Assembly (NCBI RefSeq): GCF_020535245.1
Contig: NZ_CP084910.1
Coordinates: 1,340,501 to 1,404,500, forward strand
Source of the DNA: Asticcacaulis sp. AND118
Lineage (GTDB): Bacteria > Pseudomonadota > Alphaproteobacteria > Caulobacterales > Caulobacteraceae
Direction of reading: 5' to 3'
Length of the DNA stretch: 64,000 nt
Under the pieces are notes generated by a model. It was not told the origin of the DNA and made no database searches. It was given only the letters and a program-made list of their open reading frames with translations. Of this stretch, positions 18,578-27,752 are shown piece after piece. The position numbers and the translations under genes are program-made. The first letter of the stretch is position 1, and each line of letters begins with the position of its first letter.

Positions 18578-19207
18578 CTATTCCGGTACCCTACGATATC
18601 GTCCTTTCCGTCGCGATCCAACATAGTTTATTAGACCGGCCTCTTTAAGTGCCGCGATATCGCGGCGCGCTGTTTTGAGGCTGACAGTCCATGCCGTGGC
18701 TATCTCCCTCGCATTGCAACGCCCTTCTGTGATTCGGTTCAAAAACCAGCGTTGCCGCTTGTTGAAGGCGAACTGATCGGGGACATTTTTAGGGTCACTT
18801 TTGCGGACATGATTGGGGTCAGTTTTCAGCCCGTGCGCTGCTGTGTCGCCACCGGCGATTTCACCAGAAGCATAGGCCTCCCGAGCTCGCGCGAGCGAAA
18901 TGCGATCGACCGCTTCCGTCGGTGGCGTTGCCAAAGGACTCTCGATCAGTCCTAAAAAGAAGGCTCTGATAACGGGCGAGGAAACCACCAGGCGCAAGAA
19001 ATATACGGTGTCCGGCCCGTGCTGCCCTGAAAGCCAGTGCTTGACGGTCCTTTCGCTTGCATCTGTTTGGCGCATAAGCTGTTTAATCGCGCGATGGCTA
19101 TCGCCATGCTCTTTGCGCAGAAGCTCAGCGATGGTCCGCGCATAGATTTCACGTCCACCTAGGACGCCTTTCCACAGGGGTAATTTCCTGCCCTTTTTCG
19201 GCAACAT
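18578..19207 (-). CDS. Regulator with two helix-turn-helix segments
   Basis: 209 residues. Near the N-terminus (about 25-60) is a HTH-like part, IAELLRKEHGDSHRAIKQLMRQTDASERTVKHWLSGQHGP, similar in shape to transposase or phage-regulator HTHs. The C-terminus (about 150-205) is a second, DeoR/winged type: FLNRITEGRCNAREIATAWTVSLKTARRDIAALKEAGLINYVG. Divergent from the recombinase with 105-117 bases between them, so it probably controls recombinase expression. I do not recognise a named family. Confidence 0.65.
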   Translation of the reverse strand: MLPKKGRKLPLWKGVLGGREIYARTIAELLRKEHGDSHRAIKQLMRQTDASERTVKHWLSGQHGPDTVYFLRLVVSSPVIRAFFLGLIESPLATPPTEAVDRISLARAREAYASGEIAGGDTAAHGLKTDPNHVRKSDPKNVPDQFAFNKRQRWFLNRITEGRCNAREIATAWTVSLKTARRDIAALKEAGLINYVGSRRKGRYRRVPE

Positions 19208-19324
19208 CTTCCGTTTTCTCCGCAGCTAGAATGGTGTCCATGCGGAGAGGCGGCAGAGGCTTGCCACAAACTGCGGCTTTAGACGTCTTAACTGCCGCGG
19301 TTATGTCCAGGAGTGCGTGATGAG

Positions 19325-20893
19325 ATGAACCGGAGACTTTACGACGATAATCGGCCAGGGCAGCCGGAACGCCCCCTTCGCGCTGCCGAATACGTCCGCA
19401 TGTCGACGGATCATCAGAAATATTCTACGGAAAACCAATCCGACGCGATCAAACAATATGCCCAGTCTCGCGGAATTGAGATCGTCAAGACCTATGCCGA
19501 CGCCGGGAAGAGCGGTCTCAAGATCGAGGGGCGCGACGCGCTTCAACAGTTAATCGAGGACGTCAGATCCGGAAGCGTCGAATTCACCTTGGTGCTCGTC
19601 TATGACGTTAGCCGCTGGGGAAGATTCCAGGATGCGGACGAAAGCGCGTACTACGAATATCTCTGCCGACGCGCCGGTATCGCTGTGGAGTACTGCGCCG
19701 AGCAATTCGACAACGACGGTAGTCCGATCTCGACCATTGTAAAAGGCGTGAAGCGGGCGATGGCCGGCGAATACAGCCGTGAACTATCAACCAAGGTGTT
19801 TGCAGGCCAAGGTCGCCTGATCGAGAAGGGTTATCGGCAGGGTGGGCCAGCGGGGTTCGGCTTACGTCGAACACTCATCGACGAGCACGGTGTCACCAAG
19901 GGCTTTCTCGAACGGGGCGAGCACAAAAGCATCCAGACCGATCGAGTGATTTTAACGTTGGGCCCTGCCGAGGAAGTCAATCTGGTTCGCGAAATCTACC
20001 GCTCGTTTGTTCATCAGGGATACAGCGAAAGCCAGATTGCAGCCGATCTCAATAGGCGGGGCATTCCCACAGACCTCGGGCGTCCTTGGACCAGGGGAAC
20101 CGTCCACCAGGTTCTGATCAATGAAAAATATGTGGGCGACAATGTTTGGAACCGCCAATCCTTCAAGCTGAAGAAAAAGCGCGTCCAGAACGATCCCGAA
20201 ATGTGGATCCGTGCGCAGGATGCGTTTGCAGCCGTCGTCGAGCGCGAGTTATTCGAAGCGGCAAGAACGATGATCAGCGCGCGCTCCTTTCGCCTCAGCG
20301 ATGAGGAGATGTTGCAGTCCCTGAGAAAGCTGTATCATCAACGGGGTTTGCTTTCGGGGATCGTTATCGACGAATGTGACGGGATGCCGTCCAGCAGTGC
20401 CTATAGCTCCCGATTTGGCAGCTTGCTTCGGGCGTATGGTCTCGTGGGTTTCACGCCGGATCGCGATTATCGCTATATTGAAGTAAACCGCGAACTGCGC
20501 AAACTTCATCCTGAGGTTTTGCGTCAGGTGCTTGACGGGTTTCGGACGTCGGGCAGCGATGCCTGGCAGGATCTTCAGACCGATAGGGTCATCGTAAATG
20601 GCGAGTTCAGCCTCTCCGTCGTGATCGCCCGTTGCATGGAAACCCCCACCGGGCTCCTTCGGTGGAACCTGCGCTTCGATACATCCCTCGCTCCCGACAT
20701 CACAATCGTTGTGCGGATGGACAACGCCAATCGCGAGCCCCTTGACTACTACCTGTTCCCGCGCATCGACATGCTCTCCGAGAAGCTGCGGCTGGGAGAG
20801 GAGAATGCACTTGGGCTCGATGCCTATCGCTTCGATGGCCTCGACCTTCTTTATGACATCGCCATGCCCGTTGCAATTGAGGAGGCTGCCTGA
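19325..20893 (+). CDS. Large serine recombinase (integrase of the element)
   Basis: 522 residues. The N-terminal resolvase catalytic domain has the nucleophile Ser27 in AAEYVRMSTDHQ, with the conserved DVSRWGRF and the helix VKGVKRAMAGEYSRELS. The recombinase domain follows (LVREIYRSFVHQGYSESQIAADLNRRGIPT, then RPWTRGTVHQVLINEKYVGD). It would catalyse integration of the element into radC and, with a directionality factor, excision. The ATG at 19325 is preferred; a GTG at 19313 is in frame. The start of parB-like gene 1 overlaps the stop (TGATG), so the recombinase and the ParB pair form an operon. Confidence 0.93.
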   Translation: MNRRLYDDNRPGQPERPLRAAEYVRMSTDHQKYSTENQSDAIKQYAQSRGIEIVKTYADAGKSGLKIEGRDALQQLIEDVRSGSVEFTLVLVYDVSRWGRFQDADESAYYEYLCRRAGIAVEYCAEQFDNDGSPISTIVKGVKRAMAGEYSRELSTKVFAGQGRLIEKGYRQGGPAGFGLRRTLIDEHGVTKGFLERGEHKSIQTDRVILTLGPAEEVNLVREIYRSFVHQGYSESQIAADLNRRGIPTDLGRPWTRGTVHQVLINEKYVGDNVWNRQSFKLKKKRVQNDPEMWIRAQDAFAAVVERELFEAARTMISARSFRLSDEEMLQSLRKLYHQRGLLSGIVIDECDGMPSSSAYSSRFGSLLRAYGLVGFTPDRDYRYIEVNRELRKLHPEVLRQVLDGFRTSGSDAWQDLQTDRVIVNGEFSLSVVIARCMETPTGLLRWNLRFDTSLAPDITIVVRMDNANREPLDYYLFPRIDMLSEKLRLGEENALGLDAYRFDGLDLLYDIAMPVAIEEAA

Positions 20894-21798
20894 TGCCCGC
20901 TGCTCGCCCCAGTCGGATCGAAATGATCCCAATTTCTCGCATTACCGTTCTGAACCCTCGTGCGCGCAACAAACGCCAGCATCGGGAGATCGTGAACAAC
21001 ATTGAAGCCATCGGTCTTAAGCGACCGATCACTGTGAGTCGGCGCGATGGCGCGGGCGGGCCGAGATACGACCTGGTTTGCGGAGAAGGTCGGCTGGAAG
21101 CGTTCCAGATGTTGGGACAGACAGAGATTCCAGCCGTGGTAATCGAAGCCAGCGAAAGCGAATGCCTTGTAATGAGCCTGGTCGAAAACATCGCTCGGCG
21201 TACGCCGCGCCCCATCGATCTGATGAAGGAGATCGGTGCATTGCGTTCTCGTGGGTTCAGCGATGCCGCGATAGCCGAGAAGATCGGCGTCGGAGCCTCC
21301 TGGGTAAACATGATCGCATCGCTCCTTGAGCGGGGGGAGGAACGATTAGTATCCGCGGTGGAAACCGGGCTGATCCCCATCACCCTGGCAATGGAGATTT
21401 CCAAGGCTGAGACGGAAGAGGCGCAGGACCTGCTTCTCGACGCCTACGAAACCGGCAAGCTCAGAGGCAAGAAGCTTGCTGCCGTCCGTCGTCTGCTCGA
21501 GATTCGGATGCGAAGCCAGCGCAAGGGGGCATTGCCTACTGGACGATTGGGAAGAAAGGGCACGGGCGTTCGCCGTATGACGGCCGCTGATCTCATGCAG
21601 GTTTATCAGCGTGAAGCGGAAAAGCAGCGTCTGCTCGTCAAGAAGTCGGACTTCACCCAGACTCGGCTGCTGTTCGTCGTCGAGGCACTTAAGGATTTGC
21701 TCTCCAAGGACGGATTCATAAATTTGCTGAGGGCCGAAGGACTGGCGACGATGCCTCGAGCGCTCAAAGTACGTGTGTCGGGGGGGGATCATGACTGA
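20893..21798 (+). CDS. ParB/RepB-like partition protein 1
   Basis: 301 residues. The ParB N-terminal domain shows CGEGRLEAFQMLG (ParB box I type) and MSLVENIARRTPRPID (box II, ENIxR). A helix-turn-helix GFSDAAIAEKIGVGASWVNMIASLL (about 118-142) follows, and the C-terminal half resembles the RepB C-terminal domain. In canonical systems ParB binds parS and acts with ParA and CTP. Here it is coupled to a serine recombinase, so a role in element stability or recombination control is likely. Start overlaps the recombinase stop. Confidence 0.85.
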   Translation: MPAARPSRIEMIPISRITVLNPRARNKRQHREIVNNIEAIGLKRPITVSRRDGAGGPRYDLVCGEGRLEAFQMLGQTEIPAVVIEASESECLVMSLVENIARRTPRPIDLMKEIGALRSRGFSDAAIAEKIGVGASWVNMIASLLERGEERLVSAVETGLIPITLAMEISKAETEEAQDLLLDAYETGKLRGKKLAAVRRLLEIRMRSQRKGALPTGRLGRKGTGVRRMTAADLMQVYQREAEKQRLLVKKSDFTQTRLLFVVEALKDLLSKDGFINLLRAEGLATMPRALKVRVSGGDHD

Positions 21799-22726
21799 AG
21801 AGGCAACGGACCGGGAAGATGGACGCATACGTCTCGCCTTCGATCGTGACTTCGTGACGGTCCCAGTCGCCGCCATCGTGCCGCTCAAGACATTGCCGGC
21901 CGGCGCTCGGGAGAGCCGGTCTTATTCACAAGTCCTGAGTTCGATCAAGGCGATCGGTCTGATCGAAGCGCCGGTCGTCATGGCCGACGAAAAGAATCCA
22001 GGGACCTGGTTTCTCCTTGATGGTCACTTAAGGTTGGAGGTGCTGAAAGAACTCGGCATCACCGAAGTCGAGTGCCTGCTCACTGCCGATGATGACACTT
22101 ACACCTATAACAAGCGTGTCAACCGCATTCCGCCGATCCAGGAACATCGGATGATCGCGCGTGCGATGGATCGAGGCGTCTCGTCGGCCGACATAGCCGC
22201 TGCTCTGAACCTCCAGGTCGAGTCCGTGCTGCGGCGTTTCCGGCTTCTCGAAGGGATCAGCCCCGAAGCGGCTGAGATCCTGAAGGACACGCCATGCTCG
22301 ATGAAGGTGTTCGACATCCTACGACAGATGACATCTGTGAGGCAGATTGAAGCCGCTGATCTGATGATTGGCCAGAACAATTTTACCGTGATGTTCGCTC
22401 GTGCCTTGCGCGCTGCCACGTCCGAAAACCAGCTTGCTTCGACCAAGAAAGGAAAGGGCGGCGGCAAGCCCACGCCGTCGGGTCAACAGATCGCCCGCAT
22501 GGAGCGGGAGCTGGCGGCACTACAGACCCAAGTAAAGTCGGTCGAGGAGACCTACGGCATCGACAATCTGCATCTGACCGTCGCGCGCGGATACGTCGCC
22601 AAACTTCTGGCGAACAATCGTGTCGTGCGCTGGATGACGGTCCATCAGCAAGACTATCTCACGGAATTTCAGAAAATTGCTGAGATTGACACGCTCGGTT
22701 CCGTTGCTGAATCGCCGGCAGCCTAA
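21791..22726 (+). CDS. ParB N-terminal-domain protein 2
   Basis: 311 residues from the ATG 21791, which overlaps the stop of the preceding gene (ATGACTGA). ParB-like features are ILVE-type VPLKTLPAGARESRSYSQVLSSIKAIGLIEAPVV, a LLDGHLRLEVLKELGITEVECLL segment in place of the GERRxxA box, and a HTH (VSSADIAAALNLQVESVLRRFRLL). The C-terminus has a coiled-coil-like ARMERELAALQTQVKSVEETYG. It differs from partner 1 and together they probably form hetero-complexes. Function inferred. Confidence 0.8.
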   Translation: MTEEATDREDGRIRLAFDRDFVTVPVAAIVPLKTLPAGARESRSYSQVLSSIKAIGLIEAPVVMADEKNPGTWFLLDGHLRLEVLKELGITEVECLLTADDDTYTYNKRVNRIPPIQEHRMIARAMDRGVSSADIAAALNLQVESVLRRFRLLEGISPEAAEILKDTPCSMKVFDILRQMTSVRQIEAADLMIGQNNFTVMFARALRAATSENQLASTKKGKGGGKPTPSGQQIARMERELAALQTQVKSVEETYGIDNLHLTVARGYVAKLLANNRVVRWMTVHQQDYLTEFQKIAEIDTLGSVAESPAA

Positions 22727-22895
22727 ACGCAGAGTGGGGACCCGGACCCAAAAAGCGCGGGGACCATGGGAGACGCCGCACGGCGGGGCGGATCAAGCAT
22801 GGCGGTGGGAATGGCGGCGAACCCGCATGAAGCCCACCAGGCCGGACGTCATATGGTCTGGCCGCCTGAGGGACAATCTGTCCCCGGTTAACCAG

Positions 22896-22930
22896 GCGGG
22901 CGTGTCGAGAGCGCAGGCCGGCACGCCCGC
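22896..22930. repeat. 9-bp perfect inverted repeat after the ParB pair
   Basis: GCGGGCGTG (22896-22904) and CACGCCCGC (22922-22930) with a 17-base spacer, in the gap between the ParB pair and the convergent HTH gene. There is no T run, so it is not an obvious terminator; it could be a protein-binding or partition site. Confidence 0.55.
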
Positions 22931-22948
22931 CGTTTGCGTGTTAAACGA

Positions 22949-23182
22949 TCAAGCATGATAAGCTGCGGTCTCGTACTCAATTCGCTTTGAATTGCGGCAT
23001 TGGACACGGTTCCGTTCGTCCCAAGCGTCGAGCTCATCGACGTGGTAGAGGACAGCTTTTCCGATCTTTACGAACGACGGCCCGATTTTCATCGAGCGCC
23101 AGTTTCGCAGGGTGCCTACTGAAATGCTGCCGCGATAGCGTTCCGCTACTTCTTCCGGCGTCAGGAATGTGGTTTGTGACAT
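22949..23182 (-). CDS. Small helix-turn-helix DNA-binding protein (excisionase/AlpA type)
   Basis: 77 residues starting at the ATG 23182 with a perfect AAAGGAGG ribosome site upstream. TTFLTPEEVAERYRGSISVGTLRNWRSMKIGPSFVKIGKAVLYHVDELDAWDERNR is the MerR-like winged HTH used by excisionases and AlpA regulators. It is a natural candidate for the recombination directionality factor. The longer open frame upstream to 23263 has no supporting ribosome site. It marks the border between the integration module and the defence cargo. Confidence 0.85.
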   Translation of the reverse strand: MSQTTFLTPEEVAERYRGSISVGTLRNWRSMKIGPSFVKIGKAVLYHVDELDAWDERNRVQCRNSKRIEYETAAYHA

Positions 23183-23429
23183 ACATCCTCCTTTGGCAGA
23201 AGTCCTGCCGTTGATGATTAGACATCGTAGAGCTCGAGAGGCATCTCCTGAGGCATTGACCAAGCAGAGATCCGCGCACGTTGGCTAAGCCTCTATCGCG
23301 CACGCTCCACCACGGCAGAGCATGAACACGCCTGCACAGTCAGGGAAGTATCAATTTGTGGGCGTAGGGAATTCGGATAGGCTGGAATGCAAAAAGGCGG
23401 GGTAGGCCAGAAGACATTCTACAATACAG

Positions 23430-26400
23430 CTATTCACTACCTATGATTCGGAGCTTCATCGCACGGGTCTCCAGGAGATAGGTCTCCACGCCGGCGAGCA
23501 GATGCAGGCCTTCCTCCGTGATCGCCGCCCGCGACAAGCCGGGCTGAATAATTCTGACATCGAATTCATATCGATAGTCCTGCCAGCTTGCCTTCAGTTT
23601 TTTGAGAAACGCGGCAGTTCCGTGCTCGAAACGCGAGGTGGTGCCTTTTTCAAGACGCAACTTCTCACGCTTCAGCATGTGCGTGAACATTCTATAGGGG
23701 CGATCACGCCAACGTGCCGATTTTTGGGCCTGGCCACAGACCTCGTAAAGGTCTTTTACGCGCGCACCTGGTGTGTCCGCGCTGGAGTATTTGCAGTGGT
23801 GGAGGGTTACTTGCACAAGGCCTTCCGTCACACGAACGGCAACTACGTCCGCTATTTCACCAGCTCCGTCATCGTCGAAAATAAGATCATAGATGTTTCC
23901 ATCCGCGAGCAATGTCTCGATCACCCGTCGCTGGACGGAATCTGAGCGCTTTTCTGGTCCCTGTGATTCTGTTCGAATATTGGTCCCGGACCAGTCCCAG
24001 GTTTCCACTCGATCTCGAGGATATGGTTCAACCTTAATACCGTCTGGTAAGGCATAGAGATGGCTGTAGATGAGGAGAGACCCGTCCCCGAAATCAATCT
24101 GAGGGGAGTCTTCACCAAAAGATTCCGACAGCGTTTTCACTTTGCCGCCAATCTTAATTGTTGCCTTCGGCCCTGATCGTTGCAGATAGCGGGCACCGCC
24201 TTCCGCAAAAACGATTTCAAACTCAGCAGCATCAACATTGCTGTGGACCGAGAAACGCAGTGGCCCTGTGCGTTCATGGTCAAGCAATTCGATATCGCAT
24301 TCGGCGAATGGGACTGGCCGATCACCGAAGGTAATTTCGACGCGATCCTCGATCTGTGTCAGCAGTGACTCTGGCCAATGGATCGCAACCGGCGGTACTG
24401 CTGGCCTCTCGTTGATTTGCCGAGGCCGCATGGCACTTTTGAAAACGCCATCAGTGGTGATCCCCGGATCGTTTACGGCCCGACCGATATCAGCACACCA
24501 CTCAACCCAGTCGGTTAGATCGCGGACAGGTGAGATCGACCAGAACTTGCCCTTTGCCGAGCAGCCGCGTGAAGCGGGCACGCCGTCGAGGAAGCCGGTC
24601 GCAAAGACATTATTTTTAATGCGGGATTGCGATTTTGCGGTATCAAGCCCGTCCGCTACATCAACGCCCATGTACATTGAGTAACGAACACCGCGTCCCT
24701 GATGGTGGGTTAAGCCGAGATTGCGCAGAATAAGTCGGTTGAATCCGTGCAGGCAGCGGAAGACTTCCTCTCCTTCCACCCGACGCGCTGTTTCGCCACA
24801 GATGACTTTAGCGAGCCGGTCGTAGGGGCCTTTAGCTGAACTGCTGATATAGAGAAGCTGTCGGTCTGGATCCCAGTGGACCATATGCAGGTCCCAGAAG
24901 ACATTGATGGCATGCTGCGCCGTGGTCCATCCTGCTTGTTCTTCCGATCGAGTGACGAAAATGGCGACGCGCTGGTGTGGGTTGACCTTCATGCCGAGAT
25001 AGATGCCTGGATTATACAGGTCCTCAGCACGTAGTGGCTCCCAGGCCTCGCACGACGTTCGATAGACCACCGCGTTCATTTTTGGTTCGAGCGTCTGAAG
25101 CGGGATATCGTTCAGGTCCCCGACGAAGCCCTTGAACATTTCGGAGCGGCGAACCTGTCGGTCGATCTTTGCCGTGCTGAGGGCCTCGACCAGAGCGTTC
25201 CAGTCGGCGTCCTCCGCATAGAGCTTGGCTAACGAACGGTCGATGTCGTCTACGCCGGTATTGGCGATAACAGTGGCATCGCCCAGGCGCGGATCTTGCC
25301 GCGTGAAACGGCCAACGAACTGGATGGTAACGGCAATGCTTTTGTGCGGATCATGAAGCGCCGCGATTTTCAGTTCCGGAAGATCGAAACCTTCGCCAAG
25401 CATATCGACGCAGACGATGGCCCGGCTCTCGAAGCGCCTCAATGCGGCCAGGTTTGCACGGCGTTCACGGATAGACTGTTGGCTGTGAACGATGACGGGG
25501 TTGAATTCTGGGAACAGTGCGCTGTAGATCCGGTGAAGATCTTTAGCGCGCTCGATAGTCTGGCAGCGCGCCATGGCAAGATGGTTGAGGCCAGCGTCCA
25601 GATCGCCCTGAAGGACTTCACCAAGCTTTTCGGCAATTGCCAGATCGGCATCAGCTTGGTCGAGGCCAAACACGGCTTCAAAACGAATGGGCTTGAAATA
25701 TCCTTCTGATTGAGCCTTCTTGAGGGGGTAGGTGTAGATGAACTCCCCGTCTACGCGTCTTCCATCCTCTCGGAAGGGGGTGGCTGTGAATTGAACGATA
25801 GGGAGCGGTGGATCTCGATCAACAAAGAGGCCACGAAACCGAGCCCAAGTCGGAGCACCGATATGGTGCGCCTCGTCGATGAAGAGCGCTGAAGCACGCT
25901 CGGCCATTTGCTCCTGAACGGGCGCATCCGCGCGGCCGGCAATCTGCATTGTGGTGACAATGACATTTGCGCTGTCGAAAATTTGGTCGACCTCCGCTGG
26001 ACTCGTCGGGATATGCGATAGGCGCATGACAACCGGATAGGAAGCCTTATCGGCCAGGCATTGCTGTTGTCTCAAGACGCCGAAGGTTTCGAACTTGGAT
26101 GATATTTGTTCGCGTAAGGCGTCGGTCGGAACCACTACCAACAATCGCTCAAACTTCTCGTGGGCATTTAGAGCGAGCATCGTTTCGGTCTTGCCTGTCC
26201 CCGTCGGCATGACAATGGTTGCGGGTGCGGTCGATCGTGTTCTGTGTGCCAGCGCTGCGTGAAGCGCTCCGATCTGAGGGCGTCGCAAACCTGGACGCAC
26301 CGGCTCATCGGCGCGTCCTTCGCGCAGATATATCGCGTCAGTCCAAGAGGCTGAGACCGCAGACAGTAGATTTACCCGCGTGTTGTGATCCATCGTGGCT

Positions 26401-26798
26401 ATGTTGGCCGGCCGAGCGTTTATCCAGCGACCTTCGCCAAGCTCCAGGGCTTCGGCTATTTGTTTGGCGTCTGTGGCGTCAGCCACAAGAAGAATAAGGT
26501 CAGCCTCAAGTGGTGTTGCCGTTTTCGCGCTTATAATTTTCAGCGTCTGTCCAGACTTCAGGATAGTCTCATAGCCTGTGACGCGGCGGATAACGAAGCG
26601 ACGTAATTTACAGCGAACGCGCTGGGCTGGAACGATCAACTGACGCACGGTGCTGCCCAGGACCTTACCGTCTACTGCGAGGCGAGGCGGGAGTAGTAGG
26701 TCGACCTCCGGGTCAAAGAGGTCATCCTGAGTTGAATCTGCGCTTCGCTTACGGGGAGGCATCTGACCATCCATCGTCCGTTGACTTAAATCTATCAT
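23430..26798 (-). CDS. DEAH-box helicase, ResIII type, with nuclease-like C-terminus
   Basis: 1,122 residues from the ATG 26798; GTG 26819 and ATGs 26774 and 26762 are alternatives. Superfamily 2 motifs: VMPTGTGKTE (Walker A, 197-204), FIDEAHH (DEAH 308-311), FTATPFR (338-341), motif IV-VI segments IVCVDMLGEGFDLPELKIAALHDP and QFVGRFTRQDP. A family-specific region of 600 residues follows. Near the C-terminus (about 965-1015) a strand pair EIADVVAV...LVQVTLHHCKYS followed by a helix resembles the D...xxK pattern of Mrr-like PD-(D/E)XK nucleases, though the usual Glu/Gln is His. It is expected to be a DNA translocase acting on invading DNA. Divergent from the WYL regulator; lower GC than the next genes. 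Confidence 0.85.
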   Translation of the reverse strand: MIDLSQRTMDGQMPPRKRSADSTQDDLFDPEVDLLLPPRLAVDGKVLGSTVRQLIVPAQRVRCKLRRFVIRRVTGYETILKSGQTLKIISAKTATPLEADLILLVADATDAKQIAEALELGEGRWINARPANIATMDHNTRVNLLSAVSASWTDAIYLREGRADEPVRPGLRRPQIGALHAALAHRTRSTAPATIVMPTGTGKTETMLALNAHEKFERLLVVVPTDALREQISSKFETFGVLRQQQCLADKASYPVVMRLSHIPTSPAEVDQIFDSANVIVTTMQIAGRADAPVQEQMAERASALFIDEAHHIGAPTWARFRGLFVDRDPPLPIVQFTATPFREDGRRVDGEFIYTYPLKKAQSEGYFKPIRFEAVFGLDQADADLAIAEKLGEVLQGDLDAGLNHLAMARCQTIERAKDLHRIYSALFPEFNPVIVHSQQSIRERRANLAALRRFESRAIVCVDMLGEGFDLPELKIAALHDPHKSIAVTIQFVGRFTRQDPRLGDATVIANTGVDDIDRSLAKLYAEDADWNALVEALSTAKIDRQVRRSEMFKGFVGDLNDIPLQTLEPKMNAVVYRTSCEAWEPLRAEDLYNPGIYLGMKVNPHQRVAIFVTRSEEQAGWTTAQHAINVFWDLHMVHWDPDRQLLYISSSAKGPYDRLAKVICGETARRVEGEEVFRCLHGFNRLILRNLGLTHHQGRGVRYSMYMGVDVADGLDTAKSQSRIKNNVFATGFLDGVPASRGCSAKGKFWSISPVRDLTDWVEWCADIGRAVNDPGITTDGVFKSAMRPRQINERPAVPPVAIHWPESLLTQIEDRVEITFGDRPVPFAECDIELLDHERTGPLRFSVHSNVDAAEFEIVFAEGGARYLQRSGPKATIKIGGKVKTLSESFGEDSPQIDFGDGSLLIYSHLYALPDGIKVEPYPRDRVETWDWSGTNIRTESQGPEKRSDSVQRRVIETLLADGNIYDLIFDDDGAGEIADVVAVRVTEGLVQVTLHHCKYSSADTPGARVKDLYEVCGQAQKSARWRDRPYRMFTHMLKREKLRLEKGTTSRFEHGTAAFLKKLKASWQDYRYEFDVRIIQPGLSRAAITEEGLHLLAGVETYLLETRAMKLRIIGSE

Positions 26799-26799
26799 A

Positions 26800-26850
26800 C
26801 GTATATTAACTATACGCACGGAATGTCAACATCCGTATATTTAGTATTCT
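26800..26850. promoter_or_regulatory. Divergent promoter with two operator-like repeats
   Basis: CGTATA-TTAAC-TATACG (26800-26816) is a perfect 6-bp palindrome one base from the helicase ATG. CGTATA-TTTAG-TATTCT (26834-26850) is one base before the WYL ATG. Read towards each gene, both copies have the same layout, with a TANTAT-like -10 box (TAATAT and TAGTAT) at -10 to -5 from the ATG and no Shine-Dalgarno. This suggests leaderless transcripts repressed by the WYL protein. Confidence 0.6.
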
Positions 26851-26851
26851 C

Positions 26852-27730
26852 ATGTTGGAGGCGTTCTTGCGCTGGGGTGTCGAGCAAAGGCTAGAGTTTA
26901 TCGAGTTCCGCCTGTTCTGGGAGGGATCGATAAATCGCGCTGACATTACGAATTTTTTCGGCGTGTCGGTTCCTCAGGCTTCAAAGGACCTGACCGCCTA
27001 CCAGGAGCGTGCCCCTGGAAACATGGAATATGACACGCACGCCAAACGCTATGTTGCCGCAGAGAAATTCGTGCTGCGCTTCCTTGATCCAGATCCTCAT
27101 ATGTATTTGTCGCAACTCCGTGCCGTAACTGAGGGAATGGTCCCTGCGCATGATTCTTGGATCGCTGCGCTTCCGAAAGCGGATGTCGCTCTGACGCCGA
27201 AGCGCGATGTAGATATCGGCGTTCTCAGGGGGGTGCTTGAGGCCGTACGCAAAGGCGCTTCAGTTGAAGTCTTTTACCAGTCGATGAATAAGGTGCGCCC
27301 GGAGCCGATTTGGCGTCGTATCACGCCTCACGCTTTTGGTTTTGATGGTTTCCGTTGGCACGTTCGCGCTTACTGTCATCTTGAGCATCGGTTCAAAGAT
27401 TTTCTCCTTCCTCGCATATTAGAGGTTGGTGTTAAGGGAGAGCCCGGCGAAGGCGAAGGGCAGGATTGGCTTTGGAATAACTATTTCGATGTGATCATCG
27501 GACCACATCCTGCGCTTACGCCAAGTCAGCAAAAAGTCGTCGCCAAGGATTACGGTCTCGACCACGGTCACGGGGTGCTTTCAGTTCGCTATGCGATGCT
27601 TTTCTACGTATTGAAGCGGTTGGGTCTGCTTGGGGACGCTACAAAACAGAGTGCTCATACCCAGCATATTGTGACCATTAATCGCAAAGAGACCGAAGCG
27701 GCGCTTGAAAAAGCGGAGCTTCAGCTATGA
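26852..27730 (+). CDS. WYL-domain transcriptional regulator, BrxR/CapW type
   Basis: 292 residues. The N-terminal winged HTH reads LEFIEFRLFWEGSINRADITNFFGVSVPQASKDLTAYQ, very like BrxR/CapW regulators of BREX and CBASS systems. The WYL domain follows (SVEVFYQSM, then WRRITPHAFGFDGFRWHVRAYCHLEHRFKDFLLPRI, about 140-205), and a C-terminal dimerisation part (about 230-290). Such proteins repress defence operons and sense nucleic acid or nucleotide signals. It starts the rightward operon: the next start is 22 bases after its stop. Operator-like repeats flank its promoter. Confidence 0.9.
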   Translation: MLEAFLRWGVEQRLEFIEFRLFWEGSINRADITNFFGVSVPQASKDLTAYQERAPGNMEYDTHAKRYVAAEKFVLRFLDPDPHMYLSQLRAVTEGMVPAHDSWIAALPKADVALTPKRDVDIGVLRGVLEAVRKGASVEVFYQSMNKVRPEPIWRRITPHAFGFDGFRWHVRAYCHLEHRFKDFLLPRILEVGVKGEPGEGEGQDWLWNNYFDVIIGPHPALTPSQQKVVAKDYGLDHGHGVLSVRYAMLFYVLKRLGLLGDATKQSAHTQHIVTINRKETEAALEKAELQL

Positions 27731-27752
27731 ATGGGTTGAGCGAGGGCAACTG

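Noticed and set aside
22727-22948. Possible small gene between the ParB pair and the HTH gene
   Set aside because: The frames lack a ribosome site and any domain; the region is better explained as a convergent intergenic space with an inverted repeat.
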